This document shows positions 42,080-51,552 of a stretch of DNA of 64,000 bases, piece by piece. Numbering within the stretch: position 1 is the first letter of the stretch; each line of letters begins with the position of its first letter. The notes beneath the pieces were generated by a model that saw only the letters and a list, made by a program, of their open reading frames with translations, did not search any database and was not told the origin of the DNA. Position numbers and translations under genes: made by a program. Source of the stretch: Candidatus Dormiibacterota bacterium (GTDB lineage: Bacteria; Chloroflexota; Dormibacteria; Aeolococcales; Aeolococcaceae); contig PLZA01000031.1 in assembly GCA_003153505.1 (NCBI GenBank), positions 124,001-188,000 on the forward strand. The letters run 5' to 3'.

Positions 42080-43369
42080 GTGACGGACCGCGAAGTTGCC
42101 ACAGTGCTCGATGCACCCGGCGATGATGAGCTGAGCAACACAGGCCCGCGAGCGATTGGTGCGTTGCTCGTTGCAAGCGGTCTGCTCCGCGTCGGGGCGG
42201 TGGGTGCCGGCGTGGCCGTCCAGTTCAGGATCAGCGACCTGGCAGGCGGCAGGCCCAGCGGCGTCGCCATCGGTTTGGTGGGTGCATCTCAAGCGCTGAC
42301 CGAGATGATCTTCGCTCCCATCCTGGCTCGCTATGCCGATCGTTTCGGCCGCCGGAAGTTCCTGGTTGCCGGCCCGATGGTGTGCGTCGTCGCGGTGTTG
42401 CTCCTCTATTTCGGAGTGCGACCGGCACAACTTGGCGGCGCGCGCATGCTCGAAGGTCTCGGTGCCGCCGCATTCGTTCCGGTTGCGCTGGGGACCGTGG
42501 CAGCAGCGACGTCGGGCGATCGTCGGCGCCGTGCCGGCGCGAGCGGCGCATTCGAGGCCTCGACGCTGATCGGCTACGCGGGTGGGTTCGGGCTGGGCTC
42601 AGTCTCGTACTACGGGTTGCATCGAGGGGCGTTCATCCTGCTCGCGAGCTTGTACGCCCTCGCGGCGATTGTCTGCCTGGTGTTGGTTCCGCGCATTCCT
42701 CCGCTGCCGGTGCATCCCCTTCGGGTCGTGTTTCAAGCCGCCATCGGGCCCGGTCCGATGCGTACCTTCCTCCCTGCCTGGATCATGTCGTTCGCGCTCA
42801 TCGGCGCGTTCGTCGGCAACCTACCAGCGCTGCTACGTCGCCACGCAATGCTGTCGCAGTCGTTGATCCACCATTTCGACGTGCGAGTCATCGGCCTGTT
42901 CCTGATCGGCTGGATCGCCGTCTTTCTGATCGGCATCATCCTGTGGACACCCTTCGTCGCCCGCCTCGGTCCCGCCGTTGTGATGCGCCGAGCCGTCCCC
43001 GGGGCCTGGCTGACCATGGCCGCCCTCTTCGCCATCAACCACCTGCCGATCGTCGGCATGCTGCTGATCGTGCCCTTCCTGGTGCTCGGCATCCTCTGGC
43101 TGGCGGGTTTCGGCCCCGCCGCAGTGACCTACCTGGCGGACTGCTCGGAGAGCTTGAGTGCGGATCGATCAGCGCTCATGTCGTTCTATACCGTCGCGCT
43201 CGCCGGGGGCGGCGCCCTCGGGGCGGTCATCGGGGGGGTTGCGGCGCACCTGCTCTACATCGACGGGCTGGTGATCCTCGGGCTCCTGCTGTCAATCGCC
43301 ACGTTCATCATCCTTGGCCCGGTGGTGCGCTACGAGCGCACCACCGCCGCATCCGCCGCCGGCACCTGA
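42080..43369 (+). CDS. Major facilitator superfamily transporter
   Basis: 429 residues from the GTG at 42080, with about twelve hydrophobic helices. The MFS motif A is visible between helices 2 and 3 as ARYADRFGRRKFLVAGP. The second half opens FLPAWIMSFALIGAF and has a long loop with HHFDVRVIGLFLIGW. It is a membrane carrier that probably exports or imports a small molecule by proton coupling. No substrate can be assigned, and the flanking genes (rny and an aldo/keto reductase, both on the other strand) give no clue. Confidence 0.88.
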   Translation: MTDREVATVLDAPGDDELSNTGPRAIGALLVASGLLRVGAVGAGVAVQFRISDLAGGRPSGVAIGLVGASQALTEMIFAPILARYADRFGRRKFLVAGPMVCVVAVLLLYFGVRPAQLGGARMLEGLGAAAFVPVALGTVAAATSGDRRRRAGASGAFEASTLIGYAGGFGLGSVSYYGLHRGAFILLASLYALAAIVCLVLVPRIPPLPVHPLRVVFQAAIGPGPMRTFLPAWIMSFALIGAFVGNLPALLRRHAMLSQSLIHHFDVRVIGLFLIGWIAVFLIGIILWTPFVARLGPAVVMRRAVPGAWLTMAALFAINHLPIVGMLLIVPFLVLGILWLAGFGPAAVTYLADCSESLSADRSALMSFYTVALAGGGALGAVIGGVAAHLLYIDGLVILGLLLSIATFIILGPVVRYERTTAASAAGT

Positions 43370-43378
43370 TCCTGGCTG

Positions 43379-44350
43379 CTACCAGGCCCAGACCTCGGGC
43401 GCCGGTCCTGGACCCGGGAAGATCGCGTCGAGCTCCTCGAGCGCCGCGTCGTCGAGGTGGACGTCGAGCGCATGGAGATTGCTCTGGAACTGGTCGGTGG
43501 TCCGGGGCCCGACGATCGGCCCGGTGACGCCAGGCTGACGCAGTAGCCATGCCAGCCCGACGGCTGCGGGATGCTCGCCAAGCCGCGTGCAAAACGCCTC
43601 GTAGCGCTCGACTTTGTCGCGGTGCTTGGTGAGCAGATTCTGGGTGGTCTCCGACGCCGACCGGCCGGTGTCACGCTGCTTGGCGAGGATGCCCCCGAGC
43701 AGTCCACGCATCAACGGACTCCAGGCGATGATGCCGACGCCGTAGTGGAGCGCGGCCGGGACGACCTCCTCCTCCACGTGACGCTCGACGAGGTTGTAAA
43801 GGCATTGCTCGCTGACCAGCCCGAGGAAGTGCCGAGCTCGCGCTGCCTCCTGGGCCTGCGCGATCGTCCAGCCGGCGAAGTTTGACGAGCCGACGTACAG
43901 CACCTTGCCCTGCTGGACGAGCACCTCCATCGCCTCCCAGATCTCGTCGAACGGTGTGCTCCGGTCGACGTGGTGCATCTGATAGAGGTCGATGTGATCG
44001 GTCTGCAGGCGCCGGAGGGATCCCTCGCATGCGTTGCGGATGTTGCGCGCCGAGAGGAACGTGTCATTGGGCCAGTCGCTCATCGAGCCGTAGAGCTTGG
44101 TCGCGATCACCACCTTCTCGCGACGCCCTCCACCCTGAGCGAACCAGCGGCCGATGATCTGTTCGGTGATGCCCTCGCCCTTCTTCCAGCCGTAGACGTT
44201 GGCGGTGTCGAAGAAGTTGAGGCCCGCGTCCAGCGCAGCGTCCATGATCTGGTGGGATGTCGGTTCGTCGGTCTCGGGGCCGAAGTTCATGGTGCCGAGG
44301 CAGAGGCGACTGACGGAGAGTCCGGAACGGCCGAGGTGTGTGTACTCCAT
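43379..44350 (-). CDS. Aldo/keto reductase
   Basis: 323 residues with a TIM-barrel AKR fold: MEYTHLGRSGLSVSRLCLGTMNFG, catalytic Asp and Tyr in DTANVYGWKKGEG (near 48-53), Lys in ATKLYGSM (near 84) and His in YQMHHVD (near 126). NADPH-binding elements GPIVGPRTTDQFQSNL are near the C-terminus. It matches the AKR11/AKR12-like YghZ/Tas type. It reduces or oxidises aldehydes and ketones in the cytoplasm; the substrate is unknown. It lies directly downstream of recX with 16 bp between, so it may be read through from the recA unit. Confidence 0.93.
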   Translation of the reverse strand: MEYTHLGRSGLSVSRLCLGTMNFGPETDEPTSHQIMDAALDAGLNFFDTANVYGWKKGEGITEQIIGRWFAQGGGRREKVVIATKLYGSMSDWPNDTFLSARNIRNACEGSLRRLQTDHIDLYQMHHVDRSTPFDEIWEAMEVLVQQGKVLYVGSSNFAGWTIAQAQEAARARHFLGLVSEQCLYNLVERHVEEEVVPAALHYGVGIIAWSPLMRGLLGGILAKQRDTGRSASETTQNLLTKHRDKVERYEAFCTRLGEHPAAVGLAWLLRQPGVTGPIVGPRTTDQFQSNLHALDVHLDDAALEELDAIFPGPGPAPEVWAW

Positions 44351-44366
44351 CCTCTGAGTTTGACGG

Positions 44367-44825
44367 TCAGGTCAATCCGCGCAGCACCCGGGCGATCAGG
44401 GACGACGAGAAGCCCCGCCGCTGCAGCGCTCCAGCAATGCGCATTCGCGATCGCTGGTCGCGAGATCCGCGTGCCTCCGTGCGCTCCCAGAGTTGCAGTG
44501 CCACCGCCATTGCGGCGGCTTCCTCGGTGTCGGTCTGACCGTCGAGCGCCTCGGTGATGAGCTCTGGTGCGACGCCTTTCGCCTTGAGGTCCGCCGCCAC
44601 CCGGGCGCGTCCGTGCCCGGCTCGGCGATGCCGGGCTGCGACCGATGCGGCCATCGCCGCATCGTTGACATACCCGGTGGCAACACAGCGGCGAACTGCC
44701 TCATTCGAAGCGTCCGCTGTGTAGCCGCGCCGTTCGAGCTTGCGCTGCAGTGAGGCCGCTGCCTGTCCGGCGCCACGGAGGATGCGCAAGGCTGCATCCT
44801 CCGCGGCGTCCGCACTGTCAGGCAT
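44367..44825 (-). CDS. recX: RecX regulatory protein
   Basis: 152 residues from the ATG at 44825 (a GTG at 44849 is also in frame). Three tandem helical repeats are visible: ALRILRGAGQAAASLQRKLERRGY, AAMAASVAARHRRAGHGRARVAADLKAKGV and RMRIAGALQRRGFSSSLIARVL. RecX binds RecA filaments and limits their growth. It follows recA by 41 bp on the same strand, the standard recA-recX order, and should share its SOS control. Confidence 0.92.
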   Translation of the reverse strand: MPDSADAAEDAALRILRGAGQAAASLQRKLERRGYTADASNEAVRRCVATGYVNDAAMAASVAARHRRAGHGRARVAADLKAKGVAPELITEALDGQTDTEEAAAMAVALQLWERTEARGSRDQRSRMRIAGALQRRGFSSSLIARVLRGLT

Positions 44826-44866
44826 CGCGGGCGGAGCGAGGTCCCTCACGGTCGCAGAGCCCCGCG

Positions 44867-45922
44867 TCAGGAGATCGGCGTGGGCAGTGGCGGCACTTCG
44901 CCGTTCAACTCGACGACGGCGTCGCGGAGGACTGGTTCCGGCAGCGCCGCGATACGAACCTTCGCCGCCACCTCCTCGAGGAGGTCGGGATTCTGGCGCA
45001 GGAAATCCCGAACGTTCTCGCGACCCTGACCGAGGCGCATGTCGCCGTAGGAGAACCACGCCCCGCTCTTGTCGATGATGTGCGTATCGATCCCCATGTC
45101 AAGCACACTCCCGGCGTACGAGATGCCCTCGTTGTAGAGGATGTCGAACTCAGCAGACCGGAATGGGGGCGCCACCTTGTTCTTGACAACCTTGACCTTG
45201 ACGCGGCTGCCGACCACGTCGAGGCCCTGCTTGATGGAGTCGATCTTGCGGATGTCCATGCGCACCGAGGCGTAGAACTTCAGCGCCCGGCCGCCGGTCG
45301 TGACCTCGGGGTTGCCGAACATCACTCCGATCTTCTCGCGGAGCTGGTTGATGAAGATGACCGAGGTATTGGAGCGGCTGATCGCGGCCGTCAGCTTGCG
45401 CATCGCCTGGGACATCAGCCTGGCCTGGAGGCCGACGTGGCTGTCCCCCATCTCACCGTCGATTTCGGCTTTGGGGACCAGGGCGGCGACCGAGTCGATC
45501 ACGACCACGTCCACAGCGCCGCTGCGCACCAGCACCTCGACGATCTCGAGCGCCTGCTCACCGGTGTCCGGTTGCGAGATCAGCAGTTCCTCGGTGTTCA
45601 CCCCGATGCGCGACGCGTACTGCGGATCGAGCGCGTGCTCCGCGTCGATGAATGCGGCGACGCCGCCGCGACGCTGAGCCTCCGCGATGATGTGCAGGGT
45701 GAGAGTCGTCTTTCCGGACGACTCAGGCCCGTACACCTCGACGATGCGGCCGCGCGGGATCCCGCCCACGCCGAGTGCGATGTCCAGGGTCAGAGCACCG
45801 GTCGGAATGATGTCAATGTGCTGAGCGTGTACGTCGCCGAGACGCATGATCGCTCCCTTTCCGTGGGCTCGCTCGATCTGTCCGAGCGCTGTCTGCAGCG
45901 CTCGCTCCCGCTCCGTCGTCAC
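44867..45922 (-). CDS. recA: Recombinase A
   Basis: 351 residues from the GTG at 45922, with AGGAG 7 nt upstream. The Walker A is GPESSGKTT (near 66), Walker [11 protein letters not shown] (near 140), the DNA-binding loops are [22 protein letters not shown] and [16 protein letters not shown], and the interaction motif is [15 protein letters not shown]. It forms filaments on single-stranded DNA, drives recombination and triggers LexA cleavage. The open frame extends over 140 codons upstream of the chosen start, but that part is low in conservation and crosses two promoters. Followed by recX. Confidence 0.98.
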   Translation of the reverse strand: MTTERERALQTALGQIERAHGKGAIMRLGDVHAQHIDIIPTGALTLDIALGVGGIPRGRIVEVYGPESSGKTTLTLHIIAEAQRRGGVAAFIDAEHALDPQYASRIGVNTEELLISQPDTGEQALEIVEVLVRSGAVDVVVIDSVAALVPKAEIDGEMGDSHVGLQARLMSQAMRKLTAAISRSNTSVIFINQLREKIGVMFGNPEVTTGGRALKFYASVRMDIRKIDSIKQGLDVVGSRVKVKVVKNKVAPPFRSAEFDILYNEGISYAGSVLDMGIDTHIIDKSGAWFSYGDMRLGQGRENVRDFLRQNPDLLEEVAAKVRIAALPEPVLRDAVVELNGEVPPLPTPIS

Positions 45923-45995
45923 CGGCTCACTCCTGTCTTCACGGGGCGCTCGAGCACGCCGCCCGTTCACTTCTACGACCGGCTCGACAGTGTCG

Positions 45996-46024
45996 ATGGT
46001 ACGACTTGTTAGTATGTTCGTCAA
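45996..46024 (-). promoter_or_regulatory. recA proximal promoter with LexA half-box
   Basis: On the minus strand TTGACG (46024-46019), a 17-bp spacer and TACCAT (46001-45996) form a promoter about 75 nt before the recA start. GAACATACTAAC (46019-46008) begins in the -35. It keeps the left half and central bases of the LexA box seen elsewhere, but the right half is poor, so LexA control here would be weak. Confidence 0.55.
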
Positions 46025-46123
46025 AGCTGTACTCCAAGGGGTGGTGGAATTGATTGGAGGTGCGGCCGAGGATGCCGTTGGGGCGTCGCGACGGGCGGCG
46101 CGTCCGGGCTCACCGGGTGGGGC

Positions 46124-46162
46124 GAACATTTGTACTGTACATCCTTGGCGAGGACGTGACAA
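46124..46162 (-). promoter_or_regulatory. recA distal promoter with LexA box
   Basis: On the minus strand TTGTCA (46162-46157), a 17-bp spacer and TACAGT (46139-46134) are followed at once by GTACAAATGTTC (46135-46124), one mismatch from GAAC-N4-GTTC. It lies between the pncC stop and the proximal recA promoter. Confidence 0.6.
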
Positions 46163-46214
46163 GCCCGAAGTTGCCCGTTCAGGAACAGACGGCGCGGAGC
46201 GGGGATCACCGGCC

Positions 46215-46775
46215 TCAACGCTCCGCCGGACGGGACCCGCGGATCTCTTCAACGGCATCCTCAGCGAGGCGGAGGGCTGCCCGGACCGCACCGGCGCGGT
46301 TCGGCTCGCGGCCCCGATCCTCGTCGAGGCGGATGACCCGCACGGTCGTGGCATCGGCGACGGCGACGAACACCAGTCCGGCCGGCTTGTGCTCGCTCGC
46401 GTCCGGACCGGCGACGCCGGTGATCCCCACGCCGACGCTGGCCTGGAATCGAGTGCGGACGCCTGACGCCATCGCGCCGGCGACCTCGGGACTCACGGCG
46501 CCGTGGGTCGCGAGCAGGTGGCGGCCGACGCCAAGGTGCTCCGCTTTCACGTCATCCGCATAAGCGATCACGCCACCGCGGACGTACATCGACGAGCCCG
46601 CGACCGATGTCAGGGTCGCGCCGAGCAGCCCCCCGGTGCACGACTCCGCGACCGCGATGGTCAGGCCGGCGCCGGCCAGAGCGCGCCCGAGCGATACCGC
46701 TTCGGGAAACGCCGTCGCGAGCATCGGGAGGAGATCGCCGGAGCCGAGATCCGGGGACGGCTCCAAGTCAGCCAT
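46215..46775 (-). CDS. pncC: CinA C-terminal domain protein, nicotinamide-nucleotide amidohydrolase
   Basis: 186 residues holding only the CinA C-terminal domain: [21 protein letters not shown] (active-site serine in SCTGG near 44), [32 protein letters not shown] and [25 protein letters not shown]. It deamidates NMN to nicotinate mononucleotide, recycling pyridine nucleotide released by NAD-dependent DNA ligase. It lies just upstream of recA on the same strand, the classic cinA-recA neighbourhood, but without the N-terminal MoCF domain of full CinA. Confidence 0.92.
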   Translation of the reverse strand: MADLEPSPDLGSGDLLPMLATAFPEAVSLGRALAGAGLTIAVAESCTGGLLGATLTSVAGSSMYVRGGVIAYADDVKAEHLGVGRHLLATHGAVSPEVAGAMASGVRTRFQASVGVGITGVAGPDASEHKPAGLVFVAVADATTVRVIRLDEDRGREPNRAGAVRAALRLAEDAVEEIRGSRPAER

Positions 46776-46817
46776 CGAAGCCGGGCGGGAGCGAGGCGCA
46801 GTCCAGGCGGCGCCGGG

Positions 46818-47309
46818 TCACCGGTAGTTGGTGAACTGCAACGGCACGTCAAGATCGAGGTCGCGGAGCTGCTGGATGACCGCCTGGAGCTCGTCCTTGT
46901 CCTTGCTCGAGACCCGCAGCTGGTCGCCCTGCGTCCGAACCTGGGCTTTCGGATGCTGGCCGCGAATCCGCTTGGTGAGATCGCGCGCCAGCTCCTCGCC
47001 GATCCCCTTGCGAAGCTTGACCAGCTGGCGGACGTTGCCCTTGGCGGCAGGCTCCGGCTTCTGAGGATCGAGCACCTTCAGGTCGATCCCTCGCCGGTGC
47101 GCCTTGCTCTGGAGGACGTCGATGATCGACTTGAGCTGCGTGTCGGTCCCGGTGAGCAGCGTGATCGTCTCGTCCTCGAGGGTGATCTCCACCGTGATCC
47201 CCTTGAAGTCGTACCGGGTCGTGATCTCGCGCCGGGCCTGGTCCACGGCGTTGACAAGCTCCTGGCGGTCGAACTCGCTGACGACGTCGAAGCTGTGGTC
47301 CTGCGCCAT
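46818..47309 (-). CDS. yajQ: YajQ family nucleotide-binding protein (UPF0234)
   Basis: 163 residues: HSFDVVSEFDRQELVNAVDQARREITTRYDFKG at the start and SKDKDELQAVIQQLRDLDLDVPLQFTNYR at the end, both almost the family consensus. It has two ferredoxin-like halves. Homologues bind nucleic acid or nucleotide, and some are cyclic-di-GMP effectors in plant pathogens. It lies between ftsK and pncC in the same direction. Confidence 0.93.
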   Translation of the reverse strand: MAQDHSFDVVSEFDRQELVNAVDQARREITTRYDFKGITVEITLEDETITLLTGTDTQLKSIIDVLQSKAHRRGIDLKVLDPQKPEPAAKGNVRQLVKLRKGIGEELARDLTKRIRGQHPKAQVRTQGDQLRVSSKDKDELQAVIQQLRDLDLDVPLQFTNYR

Positions 47310-47387
47310 GGGTGATGAGGATAACGACCTGCGCCGCCGGGCAGCGCCGACGGCGGGGCGCTCCCTGGCGGCCCGAGCGACTGGTGG

Positions 47388-49700
47388 CTACTCGTCGCCC
47401 AGGTCGGCGAGCAGCTCGTCCACCTGGAACACGTCCATGAGGACGGCGCGCGACTTGCTGCCCTCGAAGGGACCAACCACGCCGTGCTCGGCGAGCTGGT
47501 CGATGAGCCGGGCCGCGCGCGTGTACCCGACGCTGAGCTTGCGCTGGAGAAGCGACGCGGCCGCACGGCCTTCGGCGGCAACGGTGTGCGCAGCCTTGGC
47601 GAAGAGCGGATCACGCTTCGACGCATCGCGTGCCCACGACACCGTGGCCTCGACCGTGAAGATCTCCTCCTGGTAGTCCGGTTTCCCCTGGAGCTTCCAG
47701 TGGCCGATCAGCGTGTCGAGCTCGCGATCGCTGACGAAGGCACCCTGCAGGCGGCGCGGCTTGCCCTCGTCGATGGGCAGATACAGCATGTCGCCACGCC
47801 CGAGCAGCTTCTCCGCCCCCATCTCGTCGAGGATGACCCGCGAATCGACGCCGCTCGAGACCGCGAACGCGACGCGACTCGGGATATTCGCCTTGATGAG
47901 CCCGGTGATGATGTCCGCCGAGGGGCGCTGCGTCGCCACGATCAGGTGGAGCCCTACCGCACGCGCGAGCTGCGCGATCCGGCAGATCAGATCCTCGATC
48001 TCCCCCGCCGCGACCATCATCAGGTCGGCCAGTTCGTCGATGACGATCACGATGTACGGCAGGGGCGCGACGCCGAGGCCGGGTGCCTTCTCGTTGAACG
48101 CGACGATATTTCGCGCGGCGTGGGATGCGAAGAGCTTGTACCGCTCCTCCATCTCCTTCACCGCCCAGCGCAACGACGCGACGGCCGCCTCGGGTTCGAC
48201 GACCACCGGGACCAGCAGGTGGGGCAGGTCGCCGAAGTTGGACAGCTCGACGCGCTTGGGGTCGATGAGGATCATCTTGAGTTGCGCGGGAGTGGCCTGG
48301 AGCAGGAAGCCACCAAGCACCGCGTTGATGCAGACCGACTTGCCGCTGCCTGTGGCGCCCGCGATGAGCAGGTGTGGCATGCGCGTGAGATCACCGATCA
48401 CCGGATGGCCGCTGACGTCGGCGCCGAGTGCGACGCTCAGCTTGTTGCGCCGGTCGGTGAACGCCGGCGACTCGATCGTCTCCTTCAGGCTCACCAGCTG
48501 GGCGGCTTTGTTGGGCACCTCGACGCCGATCGCCGATTTCCCCGGGATGAACGGCTGGATGCGGATCGGCGCTGCCAGAGCAAGCGCGAGGTCGGTCTGG
48601 TAGCCGAGGATCCGGCGCACCGGGACACCCACCGCCGGTTGCAGCTCGAACTGCGTGACGGTCGGGCCACTGTTGGCTCCGACGATGCGTGTTTCGATGC
48701 CGAACGACTGCAGGGTGCTCACGATCTTGTCACCTGTGGCACGAACTTCAGCGGCGAGTCGTTCGCGCTTGCCGGTGATGGTGTCAAGGAGCTCCGGTGT
48801 GGGCAGGACCCAGACCTTCTCCGGCTCATCGCTGAGGATCACCGCATGACCGAGGCCCACCTCGGGGACCGGGCCGATGACCGGCACCGGCGTACCGCCC
48901 GGGACCGCCGGGACGCCTTCGAACTCGCGTGTGAAGCCGTGCTCGCCGAGGTCCTCGCCGGTCGCCTGGGGCTCCTCAGGGTCGAGGAACGCGGTCGGCG
49001 GCGGTGGCAGCGTCCTCGGCGGAGCGAAGGGCAGCACCATGGGCACGCCGGTCAACTCGGCCGCGGGCTCAGGCGAGACCCCCGGGAACGGTCGCACCTG
49101 CGCGCCTGCATGCGTCCGCTCGCGACGCAGCCCCTCTCCCTCAGCCGCGAACCACCGGGCGAGGGCCCGGATCACCGTACCGGTCCGGAGGTCGGTGGCG
49201 AGGATGACCCCGAGGAAGGCCACAACCACAAGCGCCGCCGCGGAGCCGGCCCCACCCAGGACGCGCTCGACGCCGGAGCCGGTCCAGCGTCCCAGGGCAC
49301 CAGCGTCGGCGGGGCCGACCATCCCGGTCAACCCCAGCAGGGCGACCATCGCGACGGCGCTGCCCAGGGCCGCGAGCGTCCCAGCGCGCCACTCGGGGGT
49401 CACGCACAGCCGGACGCCGGTGAGCACCAGGCCGGCGACGCCGATCCAGGCCCCGACGCCGAAGGCCCCGAAGAGCCCATCGTGCACCGGTCCGGCCAGA
49501 GCGCCGCCGCCCGGAAGAATCAGGACCGCCGCCAGGATGACGCCGGCGCCGATCGCGCCGATCCCCGTCAGCTCACGGCGGAGATCGCGATGGAAGAGCG
49601 GGGAGCGCGACGACGTCGAGGCGCGTGACCGTGGGCGCGGCGCCGGCCGCTTCGACGGCGCGCGCTTGCGCGTGGGACGGGTTGGGGCGGAGCGAGCCAT
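47388..49700 (-). CDS. ftsK: DNA translocase FtsK/SpoIIIE
   Basis: 770 residues. A basic N-terminus (TRKRAPSKRPAPRPRS) precedes four to five membrane helices (about 45-170) and a short linker. The motor has RILGYQTDLALAL, the P-loop IAGATGSGKSVCIN (near 450) and YIVIVIDELADLMM (near 550). The C-terminal winged helix (KLSVGYTRAARLIDQLAEHGVVGPFEG) reads KOPS-type polarity sites. It pumps chromosome DNA through the closing septum and activates XerD; a Xer-like recombinase is also in this window. Linker length is short compared with E. coli. A LexA-box-like site lies in its upstream region. Confidence 0.96.
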   Translation of the reverse strand: MARSAPTRPTRKRAPSKRPAPRPRSRASTSSRSPLFHRDLRRELTGIGAIGAGVILAAVLILPGGGALAGPVHDGLFGAFGVGAWIGVAGLVLTGVRLCVTPEWRAGTLAALGSAVAMVALLGLTGMVGPADAGALGRWTGSGVERVLGGAGSAAALVVVAFLGVILATDLRTGTVIRALARWFAAEGEGLRRERTHAGAQVRPFPGVSPEPAAELTGVPMVLPFAPPRTLPPPPTAFLDPEEPQATGEDLGEHGFTREFEGVPAVPGGTPVPVIGPVPEVGLGHAVILSDEPEKVWVLPTPELLDTITGKRERLAAEVRATGDKIVSTLQSFGIETRIVGANSGPTVTQFELQPAVGVPVRRILGYQTDLALALAAPIRIQPFIPGKSAIGVEVPNKAAQLVSLKETIESPAFTDRRNKLSVALGADVSGHPVIGDLTRMPHLLIAGATGSGKSVCINAVLGGFLLQATPAQLKMILIDPKRVELSNFGDLPHLLVPVVVEPEAAVASLRWAVKEMEERYKLFASHAARNIVAFNEKAPGLGVAPLPYIVIVIDELADLMMVAAGEIEDLICRIAQLARAVGLHLIVATQRPSADIITGLIKANIPSRVAFAVSSGVDSRVILDEMGAEKLLGRGDMLYLPIDEGKPRRLQGAFVSDRELDTLIGHWKLQGKPDYQEEIFTVEATVSWARDASKRDPLFAKAAHTVAAEGRAAASLLQRKLSVGYTRAARLIDQLAEHGVVGPFEGSKSRAVLMDVFQVDELLADLGDE

Positions 49701-49828
49701 GTCGTGAACTCGATGTGGAACGCGTGGAGGACGGGCTACCGGGGCCCCTGGGTCGGGCCCGATGCTATCAGCAAATCGACCGCCGCAAATGCGACGAGCC
49801 CGGACGGGTCAACGAGGAAACGCGCGGC

Positions 49829-49847
49829 GAACATCCGTGCCCATACT
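49829..49847 (-). promoter_or_regulatory. Candidate ftsK promoter -10 and LexA box
   Basis: On the minus strand TAGTAT (49847-49842) is followed after 1 nt by GCACGGATGTTC, the complement of GAACATCCGTGC (49829-49840). The latter differs by one base from the perfect LexA boxes before the LysM gene. It is about 130 nt upstream of the ftsK start, in the otherwise featureless spacer 49701-49884. No clear -35 is seen. Confidence 0.55.
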
Positions 49848-49884
49848 ACACGACTGTGTTGTCGCGGAGACTCTCTTTCGAGTC

Positions 49885-51552
49885 TCAGACCTCGGTGACC
49901 AGCGGCAGGATGAGCGGCCTCCGCTTGGTCTTCTTGTAGAGGAAGCGCGACAGCCCCTCGTGAATCGCGCCCTGCCAGGCGGTGTAGCCGGCGTCGGGGG
50001 TCAGCCGGGACACCAGCGACAGGACGTGTTCGCGGGCCTCCTCAAACAGCACCTCGGCGTCGTCGGCGACGAACCCCCGGGAGACCAGGTCGGGTCCGGC
50101 AACCACGACTCCGCTGGAGCGCTCGACGGTGACGACCACCAGGATCACACCGTCCTGAGCGAGCTGCTGGCGGTCGCGAAACACCACGTCACCAGCCTCT
50201 TCGATGCTGAGTCCGTCGACGTAGACGTAGCCCGTGCGCACCCGCTCGCCGGTGACGCGAACCCCGTGCTCATCGACCGCGATCACGGTCCCGTTGTCGA
50301 TGGCGAGGACCCGCTCAGCGGGGATGCCCACCGACCGAGCGAGGGCTGCGTGGAGCGCCAGGTGACGGTACTCGCCGTGCACCGGGATGAAGTACCGCGG
50401 CCGCGTGAGCGTGAGCAGGAGCTTGAGCTCCTCGCGACTTGCGTGACCCGAGGCGTGCACCCCGTGACGCGAGGAGTTGAAGACACGTGCGCCGCGCCGG
50501 TACAGGTTGTTGATGGTGCGGTGCACCGATTCCTCGTTGCCAGGTATGGGGTTGGCGCTGATGATCACCGTGTCCGCCTCGCGCAGGCTGACCATCCGAT
50601 GCTCGCCTGCAGCGATGCGCACCAGCGCCGAGAGTGGCTCTCCCTGCGCGCCGGTGCAAAGGATCGCAAGCTCGTTGTCAGGGATGCGCTCGTGCTCCTT
50701 GGGCGTGACGAACGTGCCCGGCGGCACGTGCAGGTAGCCCAGTTCCTCGGCAACCTTGATGTTCTTGAGCATCGAGCGTCCCACGATGAAGCAGCGCCGC
50801 CCGCATGCCTGCGCGGCGTTGATCGCCTGCTGCAGACGCGAGATGTTGGACGCAAACGTCGCCATCAGGATGCGCCCCTGCGCGGCCGCGAAGATGGGCG
50901 CGAGGCCTTCGCCGACGGTGCGCTCGCTCGGCGTCGTCCCCTCCTGCTCGGCGTTGGTGCTGTCACTGAGCAGGAGGAGCACGCCGTCGTCACCGACGCG
51001 CGCAAGCCGCGCCAGATCGGGCGGCTCTCCCTGCACGGGCGTGCTGTCGATCTTGAAGTCACCGGAGTGGACGATGACGCCGGCGGGCGTGCGGACCACC
51101 AGGGCGCATGCATCCGGGATGGAATGGGTCGCGTGCACCCACTCGACCTCGAAACACCCGAGCGTGCGCGAATCGCCGGGACGCACGGTGTGCAGTTCGG
51201 TGGTCTCGATGAGTCCGTGCTCGCGCAGCTTGTTGCGCAGGAATCCCAGGGTCAACGCCGTGCCGTAGACCGGCACCGGGAGGCGCGGCAGCACGTAGGG
51301 AAGCGCACCGATGTGGTCCTCGTGGCCGTGTGTCAGCACGATGCCGCGAATGTTCGCGACACGCTCCTGCAGCCATGCGATGTCGGGGATGACCAGGTCG
51401 ACGCCGAGCATCTCCTGCTCCGGGAACATCAGCCCGGTGTCGATGACGACGATGTCGTTGCCGCAGCTGAGTGCCAGCATGTTGCGGCCGATCTCGCCGA
51501 GCCCGCCGAGCGGAATCAGCGTGAGTTGAGCCGAGCTGGGCGCCTCGATCAA
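49885..51552 (-). CDS. rnj: Ribonuclease J
   Basis: 555 residues. It starts LTLIPLGGLGEIGRNMLAL and carries the metallo-beta-lactamase motif LTHGHEDHIGALPY near residue 77, then SDSTNAEQEG, the beta-CASP region with FASNISRLQQAINAA and PVHGEYRHLALHA, and a C-terminal domain. RNase J is a 5'-to-3' exonuclease and endonuclease in mRNA and rRNA processing. The ATG overlaps the udg stop (ATGA), so it ends the minus-strand superoperon. Confidence 0.96.
   Translation of the reverse strand: MIEAPSSAQLTLIPLGGLGEIGRNMLALSCGNDIVVIDTGLMFPEQEMLGVDLVIPDIAWLQERVANIRGIVLTHGHEDHIGALPYVLPRLPVPVYGTALTLGFLRNKLREHGLIETTELHTVRPGDSRTLGCFEVEWVHATHSIPDACALVVRTPAGVIVHSGDFKIDSTPVQGEPPDLARLARVGDDGVLLLLSDSTNAEQEGTTPSERTVGEGLAPIFAAAQGRILMATFASNISRLQQAINAAQACGRRCFIVGRSMLKNIKVAEELGYLHVPPGTFVTPKEHERIPDNELAILCTGAQGEPLSALVRIAAGEHRMVSLREADTVIISANPIPGNEESVHRTINNLYRRGARVFNSSRHGVHASGHASREELKLLLTLTRPRYFIPVHGEYRHLALHAALARSVGIPAERVLAIDNGTVIAVDEHGVRVTGERVRTGYVYVDGLSIEEAGDVVFRDRQQLAQDGVILVVVTVERSSGVVVAGPDLVSRGFVADDAEVLFEEAREHVLSLVSRLTPDAGYTAWQGAIHEGLSRFLYKKTKRRPLILPLVTEV

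Noticed and set aside
45923..46354. A 144-codon N-terminal extension of RecA
   Set aside because: The frame is open, but the sequence is unlike RecA, crosses two promoter-like regions, and a strong AGGAG marks the GTG at 45922.
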